From RUG11247 sp050945995 (GTDB lineage Bacteria; Bacillota; Clostridia; Christensenellales; Aristaeellaceae): a stretch of 10,329 nucleotides of DNA. The translations under genes and the position numbers were made by a program. Where the stretch lies: the NCBI GenBank assembly GCA_050945995.1, contig JBMNUA010000078.1, forward strand, positions 1 through 10,329. Direction: 5' to 3'. The notes under the pieces were generated by a model that was not told the DNA's origin, did not search any database, and saw only the letters and a list, made by a program, of their open reading frames with translations. Positions 1 to 6,571 of the stretch are shown here, piece by piece. Within the stretch, counting starts at the first letter, position 1, and each line of letters begins with the position of its first letter.

Positions 1-1305
1 GTCGAAGTTCCTGGTGCTGACATCCTCGTTATAAACGTAGAGCATCATATCCGCGTCCATCAGAGAGGACGAGCCGGAGCGCAGCGCCATGGAATAATCG
101 CCGGAGGTGCCCGTGTAATCGTTGTACGTCGCAGCGTCGGCGGCGACCAAAGTGCAGTTGAGCCCGAGGTTGATCAACTGTCCCTGAATGATCTGGCAGA
201 TGATCTCATCCTTCGTGCCCGAAACGGTCACGATACGAACCTCTTCGCCGTTGTAGCCCGATGCGGCGAGGTACTCCTGCGCCTTGGCAAGATCGAAGGC
301 ATACGCATCGTATGTGCCGGGGATGGGGCGCGCGTTGAAGCCCGTGGGGATGATGCAATCCGCAACCTCCGCCATGTTTTCGTTCGCGCCAAAGTTGATC
401 TCTTCCTTGTTGATCGCATGCGCGATTGCCAAGCGCAGGTTCTCGTCCGCAACGGGGATGCCGTCCTTCATGTTGAACATGAGCGTGGCGTACTGCGCGG
501 CGGAGGTGACGGCGTAGGTGACATCGCCGTCGGGATCAAGCCTGAGAAGCGGCGAGATGTTCGCGTTGAGCAGCACATCGATCTCTTTGTTCTCAAGGGC
601 GATCATCTGGGTGTTGATGTCGGTCATGGTGCGGAAGGTGATGTCGGTGATCTGCGGCATCTCGCCCCAGTAATGCTCGTTGTAGGTGAGTTTGACATGC
701 GCGCCGGAGACGTACTCGACGAACTTGTACGGGCCGGTGGTGATGGGCATGGCGTCGTAGCCGTCCTCGCCTACTTCGTTGAAATAGCGCTCGCTGTAAA
801 CGAGCCCGTAGCGGTTGGCAAGCGCGTTCAGGAAGCCGCCGTAGGGGCTGGTGAGGTGTACGACGACCGTTTCGTCATCAATCGCCTCGGTATAGTCGTA
901 GTTCACGAGCTGCTGCTGCCCTGCCTTCGTGGTGGCGGTGTAGTTGAGCGAGAAGGGGATATCCGAGATCGGCATGTCCGTGCCGTCGGAATACTTCACG
1001 CCGGGGCGGATTTTGAACGTGTAGGAAAGTCCGTCCTCGGACATGGTCCACTCCGTCGCCAGAAGCCCGGTGTAGCTGCCGTCCACATTGCGGCGGATCA
1101 GCGAGTCGTAAATGCTGTGGATCACGGGTGCTTCGTCCATATTCGTGCCGTTGACGCTATGACAGACGAAGAACGCGTCCGGTTCTGCCGCTACGCCGAT
1201 GATGACGGCGGTCTTTGCGCTGTCATTCGCCTGCGCGACTGCGCCGAACGAAAACAGCATGGCAACGATGAGCGTGATGACGAGGGTCAGCCTGGTTCTC
1301 TTCAT
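1..1305 (-). CDS. ABC transporter solute-binding protein, family 5 (DppA/OppA-like), 3' end outside window
   Basis: This is the extracellular binding component of a peptide/nickel-type ABC importer. The frame is open from the ATG at 1305 to the window edge (435 residues; the family is usually about 500-550). Residues 1-26 form a signal peptide: basic MKRTR, a hydrophobic core to about residue 23, and an AQA site before ND. The mature part shows family landmarks: an early segment on target, start and end states (SIYDSLIRR, LATEWTMSEDGLSYTFKIRPGVKYSDGT), then TTGPYKFVEY, NEHYWG and LRLAIAHAINKEEI. AAGGAG lies 10 nt before the start. The signal peptide has no lipobox cysteine, unlike most Gram-positive binding proteins. 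No permease or ATPase gene is visible; they may lie past the left edge, downstream of this gene. The substrate cannot be told from sequence; a peptide is the default guess. Confidence 0.93.
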   Translation of the reverse strand, partial: MKRTRLTLVITLIVAMLFSFGAVAQANDSAKTAVIIGVAAEPDAFFVCHSVNGTNMDEAPVIHSIYDSLIRRNVDGSYTGLLATEWTMSEDGLSYTFKIRPGVKYSDGTDMPISDIPFSLNYTATTKAGQQQLVNYDYTEAIDDETVVVHLTSPYGGFLNALANRYGLVYSERYFNEVGEDGYDAMPITTGPYKFVEYVSGAHVKLTYNEHYWGEMPQITDITFRTMTDINTQMIALENKEIDVLLNANISPLLRLDPDGDVTYAVTSAAQYATLMFNMKDGIPVADENLRLAIAHAINKEEINFGANENMAEVADCIIPTGFNARPIPGTYDAYAFDLAKAQEYLAASGYNGEEVRIVTVSGTKDEIICQIIQGQLINLGLNCTLVAADAATYNDYTGTSGDYSMALRSGSSSLMDADMMLYVYNEDVSTRNFD

Positions 1306-1315
1306 AAGTTTCTCT

Positions 1316-1321
1316 CTCCTT
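1316..1321 (-). promoter_or_regulatory. Ribosome binding site of the solute-binding protein gene
   Basis: AAGGAG read on the minus strand, 10 nt before the ATG at 1305. It fixes the start and thereby the signal peptide. A TAGAAT hexamer at 1336-1341 (minus) could be the -10 box, but no convincing -35 accompanies it, so no promoter is claimed. Confidence 0.75.
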
Positions 1322-1373
1322 ATTCCGTGGGCAACATTCTATCCCCTTTGCCCATATTCCGAATCGGCATCTG

Positions 1374-1427
1374 TGTATATTGACGCCTCCTTGTCATAAA
1401 TGCTAACATGTTTTTGTATATTGACGC
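1374..1427. repeat. Perfect 13-bp direct repeat upstream of the binding-protein gene
   Basis: TGTATATTGACGC occurs at 1374-1386 and again at 1415-1427, 41 bp start to start, which is close to four helical turns, so both copies face the same side of the DNA. They lie about 70-120 bp upstream of the binding-protein start. This spacing suits a regulator binding two sites, but the function is inferred. The rest of 1306-1464 holds no gene that I can see. Confidence 0.6.
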
Positions 1428-1464
1428 AACATTTATCGGCACATACTTGGTCGAAAAAAATGGT

Positions 1465-1632
1465 TCATGAATCCATACCGGATGATGGCGATGAATAAAT
1501 CACATCATGCGCGTAGGTGGTCGTGAGCCCGCTCAAGATCTCCGAGGTGATGTTTCCGCGGTTGTCGCAGGCATAATCGGATCGGAGGGATGCGCTGCCA
1601 ATCCTCTCCGAGAGCGATCCAAATTGCCGGGT
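1465..1632 (-). pseudogene. Rhs/YD-repeat protein remnant
   Basis: Reading the minus strand from about 1632 to a TGA at 1465-1467 gives a short open stretch with no credible start. Its middle reads RSDYACDNRGNITSEILSG followed by LTTTYAHD. This matches the YD-repeat pattern of Rhs/wall-associated proteins (Y-x-Y-D-x-R-G-N-I-T-S ... G-x-T-T-T-Y-x-Y-D), with one C and one H at positions usually held by Y. After the repeat the reading runs about 13 unrelated residues to the stop. It is far too short to be a working Rhs protein, so it is most simply the scar of a former toxin gene. The similarity is judged by eye from the motif; the outer limits are approximate. Confidence 0.6.
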
Positions 1633-1661
1633 TTGTGATGCAACCGCACTTAAACAAAGAA

Positions 1662-1689
1662 ATACCCGCCGCGCAAGGCGACGGGGTAT
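1662..1689 (-). terminator. Rho-independent terminator after the 140-aa gene
   Basis: On the minus strand ATACCC(C)GTCGC pairs with GCGGCGGGTAT around a short loop, with one bulged C and one G-U pair. It is followed by a T-rich run (TTTCTTTGTTT, 1651-1661). It begins about 10 nt after the TAA at 1699-1701, so it closes the two-gene AT-rich unit. Confidence 0.8.
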
Positions 1690-1698
1690 AGAAAACGA

Positions 1699-2121
1699 TT
1701 ACCTCTTAAAAATGATATCCCAGATATTCCGCATCGTTCTTATCCTTGGTAACTCGACGAACTCTCTCTCACGAAATATGAATTGCTCATCAATGTGAAA
1801 CTCACAAACTGAACTGTGCGTCTCTACCGTCCCCTTTATGGTATCAACACGCGCATAAAGATTGTTGTTTCCCATAAGATATACATCCGATCCGTCATCG
1901 TAATAATGAGTGATCCCGTTCAAGTACACACTATCGTCCGACGAGTGGAATCCGTACATATCTGAAGATCGCAGGATCTCATAAGTACCGTTTCTAAATT
2001 GCTTTACCGTATCCCTTCCCCAGGGTGTTATGCTTTTACTATGAGATCCATGAGCCGCTAGAATGATTATAAATAAAGTTCCAACAGAAAGCGTGACAAT
2101 AATAAACATCTTCTTCGTCAT
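1699..2121 (-). CDS. Small membrane-anchored or secreted protein of unknown function (140 aa)
   Basis: I do not recognise the family. The N-terminus MTKK is followed by a strongly hydrophobic segment (residues about 5-23), which is either a membrane anchor or an uncleaved signal. The rest is a soluble domain rich in Tyr, Asp, Ser and His, with short strand-like blocks (NGTYEIL, VYLNGITHYYDDG, VYLMGNNNLYARV), ending in a basic tail. There is a single Cys, at about residue 106. AGAGGGG lies about 11 nt before the ATG. The gene follows the 162-aa gene after 50 nt and is closed by a terminator, so the two are probably co-transcribed. Its codons are much more AT-rich than those of flanking genes. 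Next to an Rhs remnant, a role as membrane-anchored immunity protein is a reasonable guess but unproven. Confidence 0.8.
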   Translation of the reverse strand: MTKKMFIIVTLSVGTLFIIILAAHGSHSKSITPWGRDTVKQFRNGTYEILRSSDMYGFHSSDDSVYLNGITHYYDDGSDVYLMGNNNLYARVDTIKGTVETHSSVCEFHIDEQFIFREREFVELPRIRTMRNIWDIIFKR

Positions 2122-2154
2122 GAATCCGCAATCCCCTCTCTGATATTTATATCG

Positions 2155-2170
2155 ATACCCCGATGGGTAT
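2155..2170. other. Small intercistronic hairpin
   Basis: ATACCC-CGAT-GGGTAT is a perfect 6-bp stem with a 4-nt loop, lying 2 nt beyond the stop codon of the 162-aa gene and before the 140-aa gene. There is no T-tract. It may influence mRNA processing or the ratio of the two proteins; the role is not shown by the sequence. Confidence 0.4.
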
Positions 2171-2171
2171 T

Positions 2172-2660
2172 CTATTCTATTTCAATATAATCATCCACTA
2201 TCTCGATATTGTTATTGTTACACCAACCAAGCACTTCCTCCATTCCACATTCTCTCAAGGTAGGCAGTTCGAAAAAATAATCCCCGAGAAGTTGCATAGC
2301 ACGAGAACAAAACAATCTTTCTCGTTCAGATATATAATACATCTCGTCAATTTCCACAAGAACAGGATAGTCGTCATTCATATATTCTAATATGCCATAT
2401 CTATGCAAAATATCTTCGTTTATTCTATATTTCCTTATCGCACATCGATATGACATTCCAGAGCCAAATTGCGGAATGCGTATGTATTGATTGTCAATAT
2501 CATCCTCGTCAATTACTACTCCATTCTTATCTTTTATAACATATCTAAAATGCCCGTCATCGTTTCTTACAAAAACCTTCTTAAGGATCTCGCCATTTGA
2601 TCTGTTTAACCATCCTCCAAATTGATCCATTGTATTCACAATCGCAGAGAGACTTGTCAT
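2172..2660 (-). CDS. Acidic AT-rich protein of unknown function (162 aa), possible immunity-type protein
   Basis: I do not recognise the family. No signal peptide or membrane segment is visible, so it should be cytoplasmic. The protein is acidic, with clusters such as VVIDEDDIDNQ, EYMNDDYP and a tail EIVDDYIEIE. It alternates strand-like stretches (FRYVIKDKNG, YPVLVEIDEMYYI) with helices, in the manner of many small immunity proteins, although this is only a general resemblance. The ATG at 2660 is chosen because AGGAG lies 7 nt upstream; an in-frame TTG at 2678 sits upstream of that site. The gene has its own candidate promoter, is AT-rich against GC-rich neighbours, and pairs with the 140-aa gene. 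Horizontal origin is likely. Confidence 0.85.
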   Translation of the reverse strand: MTSLSAIVNTMDQFGGWLNRSNGEILKKVFVRNDDGHFRYVIKDKNGVVIDEDDIDNQYIRIPQFGSGMSYRCAIRKYRINEDILHRYGILEYMNDDYPVLVEIDEMYYISERERLFCSRAMQLLGDYFFELPTLRECGMEEVLGWCNNNNIEIVDDYIEIE

Positions 2661-2697
2661 TCTTTCACTCCTTTTCAATTAAGTAAAGGGAGGGGTA

Positions 2698-2717
2698 GAG
2701 CAAGCTCCGACTTGCTC
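2698..2717 (-). promoter_or_regulatory. Leader hairpin of the AT-rich two-gene unit
   Basis: GAGCAAG and CTTGCTC form a perfect 7-bp stem with a 6-nt loop, just after the predicted transcription start. A downstream CTCCC run (about 2686-2691) could pair with the AAAAGGAG ribosome site of the 162-aa gene. Control of translation is possible but speculative. Confidence 0.4.
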
Positions 2718-2730
2718 GCCCTTGGCATCC

Positions 2731-2758
2731 GGTATACCTGACGACGTACCTATTTCAA
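2731..2758 (-). promoter_or_regulatory. Candidate promoter of the AT-rich two-gene unit
   Basis: On the minus strand TTGAAA (2753-2758) lies 16 nt before TATACC (2731-2736). The expected start is near 2724, between the U32 terminator and the 162-aa gene. The -35 matches 5 of 6 consensus bases and the -10 matches 4 of 6. Confidence 0.45.
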
Positions 2759-2791
2759 GACGCCCGCGCCGATTCGCACAATCCAAATGAC

Positions 2792-2826
2792 AAAGCCCTT
2801 GATCCCATCGGCGGATCAAAGGCTTT
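2792..2826 (-). terminator. Strong hairpin terminator of the zapA-U32 operon
   Basis: AAAGCCTTTGATCC pairs with GGATCAAGGGCTTT over 14 bp (one G-U pair) around a 7-nt loop. On the minus strand it is followed by TTTGTCATTT, an interrupted T-tract. It lies about 16 nt after the U32 stop codon. Confidence 0.85.
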
Positions 2827-2842
2827 CTCATTTCACATACCG

Positions 2843-5107
2843 CTACTCCACGCCCCGGAAAAAGTGCCCCGTGGTGGTCTTTTTTTGCTCCATCTCCCGC
2901 CACAAGGGCGATTGTTTGAAATCGCGCCCATTCAGCGCCATCCGGTGAAGCGTCGTCGCCGCCCGCGCGTCGCGGGCATCGACAAGCAGCCGCCACGCGC
3001 TCGCCGCGGGCAGCTTCTCCACCCTGCGCAGCAGCATCAACGGCACGCTGTTTCGCACCTCGATCACGCAGCCCGTGTCATACGCGATGCGCACCAGCGG
3101 AAAGCGCGCGCCCGTGCGATCGACAAGCGGCGAAAGCCCTGCCCCGCCGTCGCAGACGCGGCAGTCCCGGTGCAGCCCCGGCAAATCCTCGGCCGCGCGC
3201 CTCGGGCAATGGCGCAGCTGCATCAGCGGCAATTCGCCGTAGACCACGATCTCCTTTTTGCCGCCGAGCGCGCCGATCTGCCGCGCGGTCAATTCCACGC
3301 TCGGCACATAGGCGTCCGCCGCGATCTGCATGGCGGCGAGATCGTTTGCGATGTTCAACGGGAAATCCGCGATCCGCTCGCCGGGCCAATCGAGGTCGAG
3401 CTGCGCAACATTGGTCAGGTACACCCCCGCAATTTCATCCGCGTGCGCCCGTGCCCAAACATGGATGTTCTCAAGCTCCTCCGCGCACATCTGCTGCGGG
3501 ATCGCAAGATAGAACCGCCCGAGCCGATGCGCCGCAGAAAGGTCGCGCATATCCTGCGGTGCGTAGATCACATCATCCGCGCCGCAATCGCGCGCGGTCA
3601 AAAGCGCGTCCACATCCCCGCTCTGCACACGCAGCGCGGTTTTCTCCGGCTCGAAACGCGCCGCCCGGTGATCGCCCAGCGACCCCGCCTCGCGATCCAA
3701 CGCGCACCGTACGCGTGTAAGCATGGAGAGCGCGTCCCGCCGCAATTCATTGATCTCCGAAAGCGGCAGATACCCGTTTTGATCCGTGATGATCTCCACC
3801 TCGTCCATGCGATACGGCGTGCCGCCCGTCTTTTGCAGTTGCGCGCGCACCCGCGCCTCGTCGAGCGGACGCTTCTGCGCGGGTGCGACGACTCCGCCGC
3901 TCACCTCGACGGCATGCGCCCCGTCGGTGACGCGCAGATGCGCGGGCGCGCCCACCTCAATCGAGAGCCGCGCCCGGATCGGGATCTGCCGCGCCTCGCG
4001 CGCATAGCTCTCGCGCGTGTCCTTCATTTGATCCTCCGACACGAGCCGCACGAGGACATCGCCCTTCCGCGCCCGCGGGCAGGAAACCCGCTCCCCCGCG
4101 CGCCCCGCCAGCCGCACCGGCTCGTCGCGCGCCCCGCTGCGCAACACTAGCGCATCCGCGCGCAGTATCTCCGCCTCGAGCGTCACCTCGCCGCTTTTCT
4201 CGCACCGCCCCGCGCGTAAACCCGCGTGGTTCGGTCGCGTGCGATCCATCAGCAGCCGATCCTCGAGCCCCGGCGCGTACCCCTTGGTGAACCCGCCGCG
4301 GTTGAACATCTGCTTGAGCGCGTCGATCTCGCCTGTACCGACCTGTTCGCCATCGATCGCGCGACGATACATGCGCGTCGCCACCGCGACGTATTCGGGG
4401 CGCTTCATCCGCCCCTCGATCTTCATGCTGGATACCCCCGCCGCGCGGTAGCGGTCCACCATCTCCACAGTCATCAGATCGCGCGGGGAGAGCAGGTATC
4501 CCTCCCGTTCGCCCATGCGATACAACATCCGGCAGGGCTGCGCGCACATCCCGCGGTTGCCGCTGCGCCCGCCGATCATCGACGAAAACAGGCATTGCCC
4601 CGAGGCCGACACGCACAGCGCGCCGTGCGCGAACGCCTCCAGCGCAACGCCGCGCCCCGCGCACTGCGCGATGTGCGAAAATTCCATCTCGCGCGCGAGC
4701 ACGACGCGCGCAAACCCCCGCCGCGCGAGGAAATCCACGCCCTGGCGGTTGTGCACCGCCATCTGCGTGCTCGCGTGCAACTCCGCCGCCGGCGCGATGC
4801 GGCGCACCGCCTCCGCGACGCCGATGTCCTGCACGATGAACGCGTCCGCGCCCGCCAGATAGCACGCGCCGATCGCATCCTCGAGCTCCGCCATCTCGTC
4901 CTGGCGCACCATGGTGTTGAGCGTCACATACAGTTTCACGCCGCGCACATGGCAGTAATCCGCCGCCTCGCGCAGCCCCGCGCCGTCAAAATTCCCGGCG
5001 CCCCGGCGCGCATTGAAGGCGCGTCCGCCCAAATACACGGCGTCCGCGCCATTCTGTACGGCGGCGACCATCGCCTCGCGGTCGCCCGCGGGCGCTAGCA
5101 GTTCCAT
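2843..5107 (-). CDS. U32-family protein, long RlhA/TrhP-like type (RNA hydroxylation), annotated as peptidase U32
   Basis: Long-form U32 protein of 754 aa. Family knowledge: once called collagenase-like peptidases, E. coli members RlhA and TrhP/YegQ are needed for hydroxylation of 23S rRNA C2501 and tRNA U34, using prephenate-linked chemistry. Residues 1-250 form the barrel-like U32 core, opening with MELLAPAGD and NGADAVYLGG. The family signature runs from E157 to S175 (E-A-F-x-H-G-A-L-C ... G-Q-C-L-F-S), with C165 and C172 followed by C188 and C192; related proteins hold an Fe-S cluster with such cysteines. The middle (about 370-470) fits the DUF3656 insert of RlhA-type proteins. A second U32-like half carries more cysteines (RHC, RDCRVCDGG), and the end TTGHFFRGVE is typical of clostridial members. 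The ATG follows the zapA stop directly (TAGATG), so the two are translationally close. The exact RNA target is unknown. Confidence 0.93.
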   Translation of the reverse strand: MELLAPAGDREAMVAAVQNGADAVYLGGRAFNARRGAGNFDGAGLREAADYCHVRGVKLYVTLNTMVRQDEMAELEDAIGACYLAGADAFIVQDIGVAEAVRRIAPAAELHASTQMAVHNRQGVDFLARRGFARVVLAREMEFSHIAQCAGRGVALEAFAHGALCVSASGQCLFSSMIGGRSGNRGMCAQPCRMLYRMGEREGYLLSPRDLMTVEMVDRYRAAGVSSMKIEGRMKRPEYVAVATRMYRRAIDGEQVGTGEIDALKQMFNRGGFTKGYAPGLEDRLLMDRTRPNHAGLRAGRCEKSGEVTLEAEILRADALVLRSGARDEPVRLAGRAGERVSCPRARKGDVLVRLVSEDQMKDTRESYAREARQIPIRARLSIEVGAPAHLRVTDGAHAVEVSGGVVAPAQKRPLDEARVRAQLQKTGGTPYRMDEVEIITDQNGYLPLSEINELRRDALSMLTRVRCALDREAGSLGDHRAARFEPEKTALRVQSGDVDALLTARDCGADDVIYAPQDMRDLSAAHRLGRFYLAIPQQMCAEELENIHVWARAHADEIAGVYLTNVAQLDLDWPGERIADFPLNIANDLAAMQIAADAYVPSVELTARQIGALGGKKEIVVYGELPLMQLRHCPRRAAEDLPGLHRDCRVCDGGAGLSPLVDRTGARFPLVRIAYDTGCVIEVRNSVPLMLLRRVEKLPAASAWRLLVDARDARAATTLHRMALNGRDFKQSPLWREMEQKKTTTGHFFRGVE

Positions 5108-5389
5108 CTATCTTCCAACTTCCTTCTTCAACGCCTCGATCTCCTCGCGCGCCTGCGAAATCTCCGCGCGCAGCCGGCGTATCTCATCGTGCGCCTTGAG
5201 CATGTCGTCGGTCACGTTCATCGCCGTGAGCACGGCAAGCTGCGCCGAGGGCAGCCGCGTGGCGGCGTTCAACTCCTCCATCCGCCGATCGACATACGTC
5301 GCGACCCGCTGCACATACGCCTCGTCGTCGTAGCTGGATATCGTATACTCCTTGCCGGCGATCTTCACCGTCGTGCGAATTTTCTGCAT
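5108..5389 (-). CDS. zapA: Cell division protein ZapA
   Basis: ZapA is a small cytoplasmic protein that binds FtsZ and bundles its filaments at the division ring. The 93-aa product begins MQKIRTTVKIAGKEYTI, then DDEAYVQRVATYVDRRM, the conserved N-terminal FtsZ-binding region. A helix follows, and a coiled coil (about residues 65-92, with RRLRAEISQAREEIEALKKE) supports dimerisation and tetramerisation. The start at 5389 is chosen because GAGGTGG lies 6 nt upstream; the in-frame ATG at 5410 would add seven residues, lacks a ribosome site and falls only a few bases after the predicted transcription start. It is the first gene of an operon with the U32 gene, an order common in Bacillota. Confidence 0.92.
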   Translation of the reverse strand: MQKIRTTVKIAGKEYTISSYDDEAYVQRVATYVDRRMEELNAATRLPSAQLAVLTAMNVTDDMLKAHDEIRRLRAEISQAREEIEALKKEVGR

Positions 5390-5424
5390 CGGCTGCCACC
5401 TCAAATTCATACGAAACTGATGTT

Positions 5425-5453
5425 ATTTTATCACATCCCGCAGTTTCCCACAA
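5425..5453 (-). promoter_or_regulatory. Promoter of zapA-U32 (extended -10)
   Basis: On the minus strand TTGTGG (5448-5453) lies exactly 17 nt before TAAAAT (5425-5430), which is preceded by TGA, giving an extended -10 (TG-n-TAAAAT). The start of transcription should fall near 5418, giving a leader of about 28 nt that contains the GAGGTGG site of zapA. Confidence 0.7.
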
Positions 5454-5517
5454 GCGCAGCTACGTCGAGGATTTTGCAGGCGTGAACTAGCGGAAATGCA
5501 GCCGCCGGCGCGCGGGA

Positions 5518-5541
5518 TTGATTCAGCGTTTCCTGAATCAA
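5518..5541. promoter_or_regulatory. Operator-like perfect inverted repeat upstream of the radical SAM gene
   Basis: TTGATTCAG and CTGAATCAA form a perfect 9-bp dyad with a 6-nt spacer. Its centre is about 53 bp upstream of the predicted start of the plus-strand unit and ends 5 bp before the -35. It has no T-tract, so it is not a terminator. Size and place fit a dimeric regulator; which one is unknown. Confidence 0.6.
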
Positions 5542-5546
5542 ATCGG

Positions 5547-5575
5547 TTGCAATCGCGCGCGCAATGGCATATAAT
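5547..5575 (+). promoter_or_regulatory. Near-consensus promoter of the radical SAM-nanA unit, likely leaderless
   Basis: TTGCAA (5547-5552), a 17-nt spacer and a perfect TATAAT (5570-5575). Transcription should begin 6-8 nt after the -10, at about 5581-5583. The ATG at 5582 falls in that range, so the mRNA would start at or within a base or two of the start codon. Confidence 0.75.
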
Positions 5576-5581
5576 CAAGCC

Positions 5582-6553
5582 ATGATACCACTATTTTCCG
5601 CGGGCGTTATGACGACATACGCCTGCCCCGCCGCCTGCGCGCACTGCCTGTACGCCTCGTCGCCGAAAACGCGCGGCAGGTTCATGGACGCGCAGACCGC
5701 GCGGATGATCGCGTCCAACCTCAAGCGGATGGGCGCGCACTCCGTGCACATCGGCGGCGGCGAGCCGTTTCTGCACATGCCCGCCTTGCGCGCGACCATC
5801 GACGCGCTGCGCGAAGCAAACATCGGCATCGACTACATCGAGACAAACGCATTCTGGGCGCGCAACATCGACCGCGCCCGCGAGATCATCCGCGCGCTCG
5901 GCGCGCCCATCATGGTCTCGGTCGATCCGTTTCATGTCGAGTACATCGCGCTTTCGCGCCCGCTCTCCCTCATCCGCTTGCTCGAGGAGATGCGCTGGGA
6001 TCACTTTGTCTGGCAGGATCGCTACATCCCCAAGCTGCTGCCGCTCGACCATGCGCGCCCCATCCCGCGCGCTTCGCTCGAGGCGCACTTAGGCAATGAT
6101 TACCGCATGGAGACCGCGCGCGAATACGGGCTGAGCGCGAACGGGCGCGCCCTGACCATCCTGCGCGAATCGCTGCCCCGCCAACGGGCGGAGGAGTTGC
6201 TCGACGATCGCGCGTGCCGCCTGCTCAACGGCGTGCATTGCCACATCGATCATTTCGGAAACTTCGTGCCGCCCGGCTGCCCCGGCATCGCGATTTCGAT
6301 CCGCGACCTCGCCGCCGGCGCGGTCGATCCGGCTACATATCCCGTCGCCACGCGCCTGATGGCGGGCGGCGTCCGCGCGCTATGGGATTACGCCATCGAG
6401 CGCGGCTTTGCGCCCGACACCGCCGGGTATGTGACGAAATGCGAACTCTGCTATTTCATGCGCGATTTTCTTTCGCAACACCACCCAACCCCGGACATCG
6501 CGCCGGATTGCTTTTACGAATCCATGCGCGAATCCTACGCACAACACACATAG
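5582..6553 (+). CDS. Radical SAM protein with C-terminal cysteine-rich (Twitch/SPASM-like) region
   Basis: The 323-aa product carries the radical SAM cluster motif CPAACAHC (C15, C19, C22, spacing CX3CX2C) and the SAM-binding GGGEP (58-62). The C-terminal third has C212, C220, C233, the pair C287-x2-C290, and C310. The GNFVPPGC stretch and the CX2C pair resemble Twitch/SPASM domains that hold a second Fe-S cluster and are common in peptide- or sugar-modifying enzymes; the substrate is unknown. The ATG at 5582 is chosen over 5564, because 5564 lies upstream of the -10 box and would not be in the transcript. Neither has a ribosome site, which fits leaderless initiation. nanA follows after 18 nt with its own strong ribosome site, so co-expression is likely. 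A link to sialic acid chemistry is only suggested by context. Confidence 0.88.
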   Translation: MIPLFSAGVMTTYACPAACAHCLYASSPKTRGRFMDAQTARMIASNLKRMGAHSVHIGGGEPFLHMPALRATIDALREANIGIDYIETNAFWARNIDRAREIIRALGAPIMVSVDPFHVEYIALSRPLSLIRLLEEMRWDHFVWQDRYIPKLLPLDHARPIPRASLEAHLGNDYRMETAREYGLSANGRALTILRESLPRQRAEELLDDRACRLLNGVHCHIDHFGNFVPPGCPGIAISIRDLAAGAVDPATYPVATRLMAGGVRALWDYAIERGFAPDTAGYVTKCELCYFMRDFLSQHHPTPDIAPDCFYESMRESYAQHT

Positions 6554-6571
6554 AATCGGGAGGGAAACGGT

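Noticed and set aside
418..1383. Long open plus-strand frame
   Set aside because: It is antisense to the solute-binding protein, whose minus frame has a signal peptide, a ribosome site and family motifs. The plus frame shows no recognisable domain.
2679..2996. Minus-strand frame running through the U32 gene end and its terminator
   Set aside because: It overlaps the U32 gene in another frame and crosses the strong terminator at 2792-2826. It has no ribosome site.
2864..5098. Several long plus-strand frames (2864-4150, 4226-5098) and minus frames (3957-4865)
   Set aside because: They are shadows of the GC-rich U32 gene. They are rich in Arg, Ala, His and Pro, as off-frame readings of GC-rich DNA are, and have no motifs.
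5518..5541. Terminator
   Set aside because: The dyad has no T-tract on either strand and lies directly before a promoter.
5564..5581. Upstream ATG for the radical SAM gene
   Set aside because: It lies in the promoter spacer, before the perfect -10 box, and has no ribosome site.
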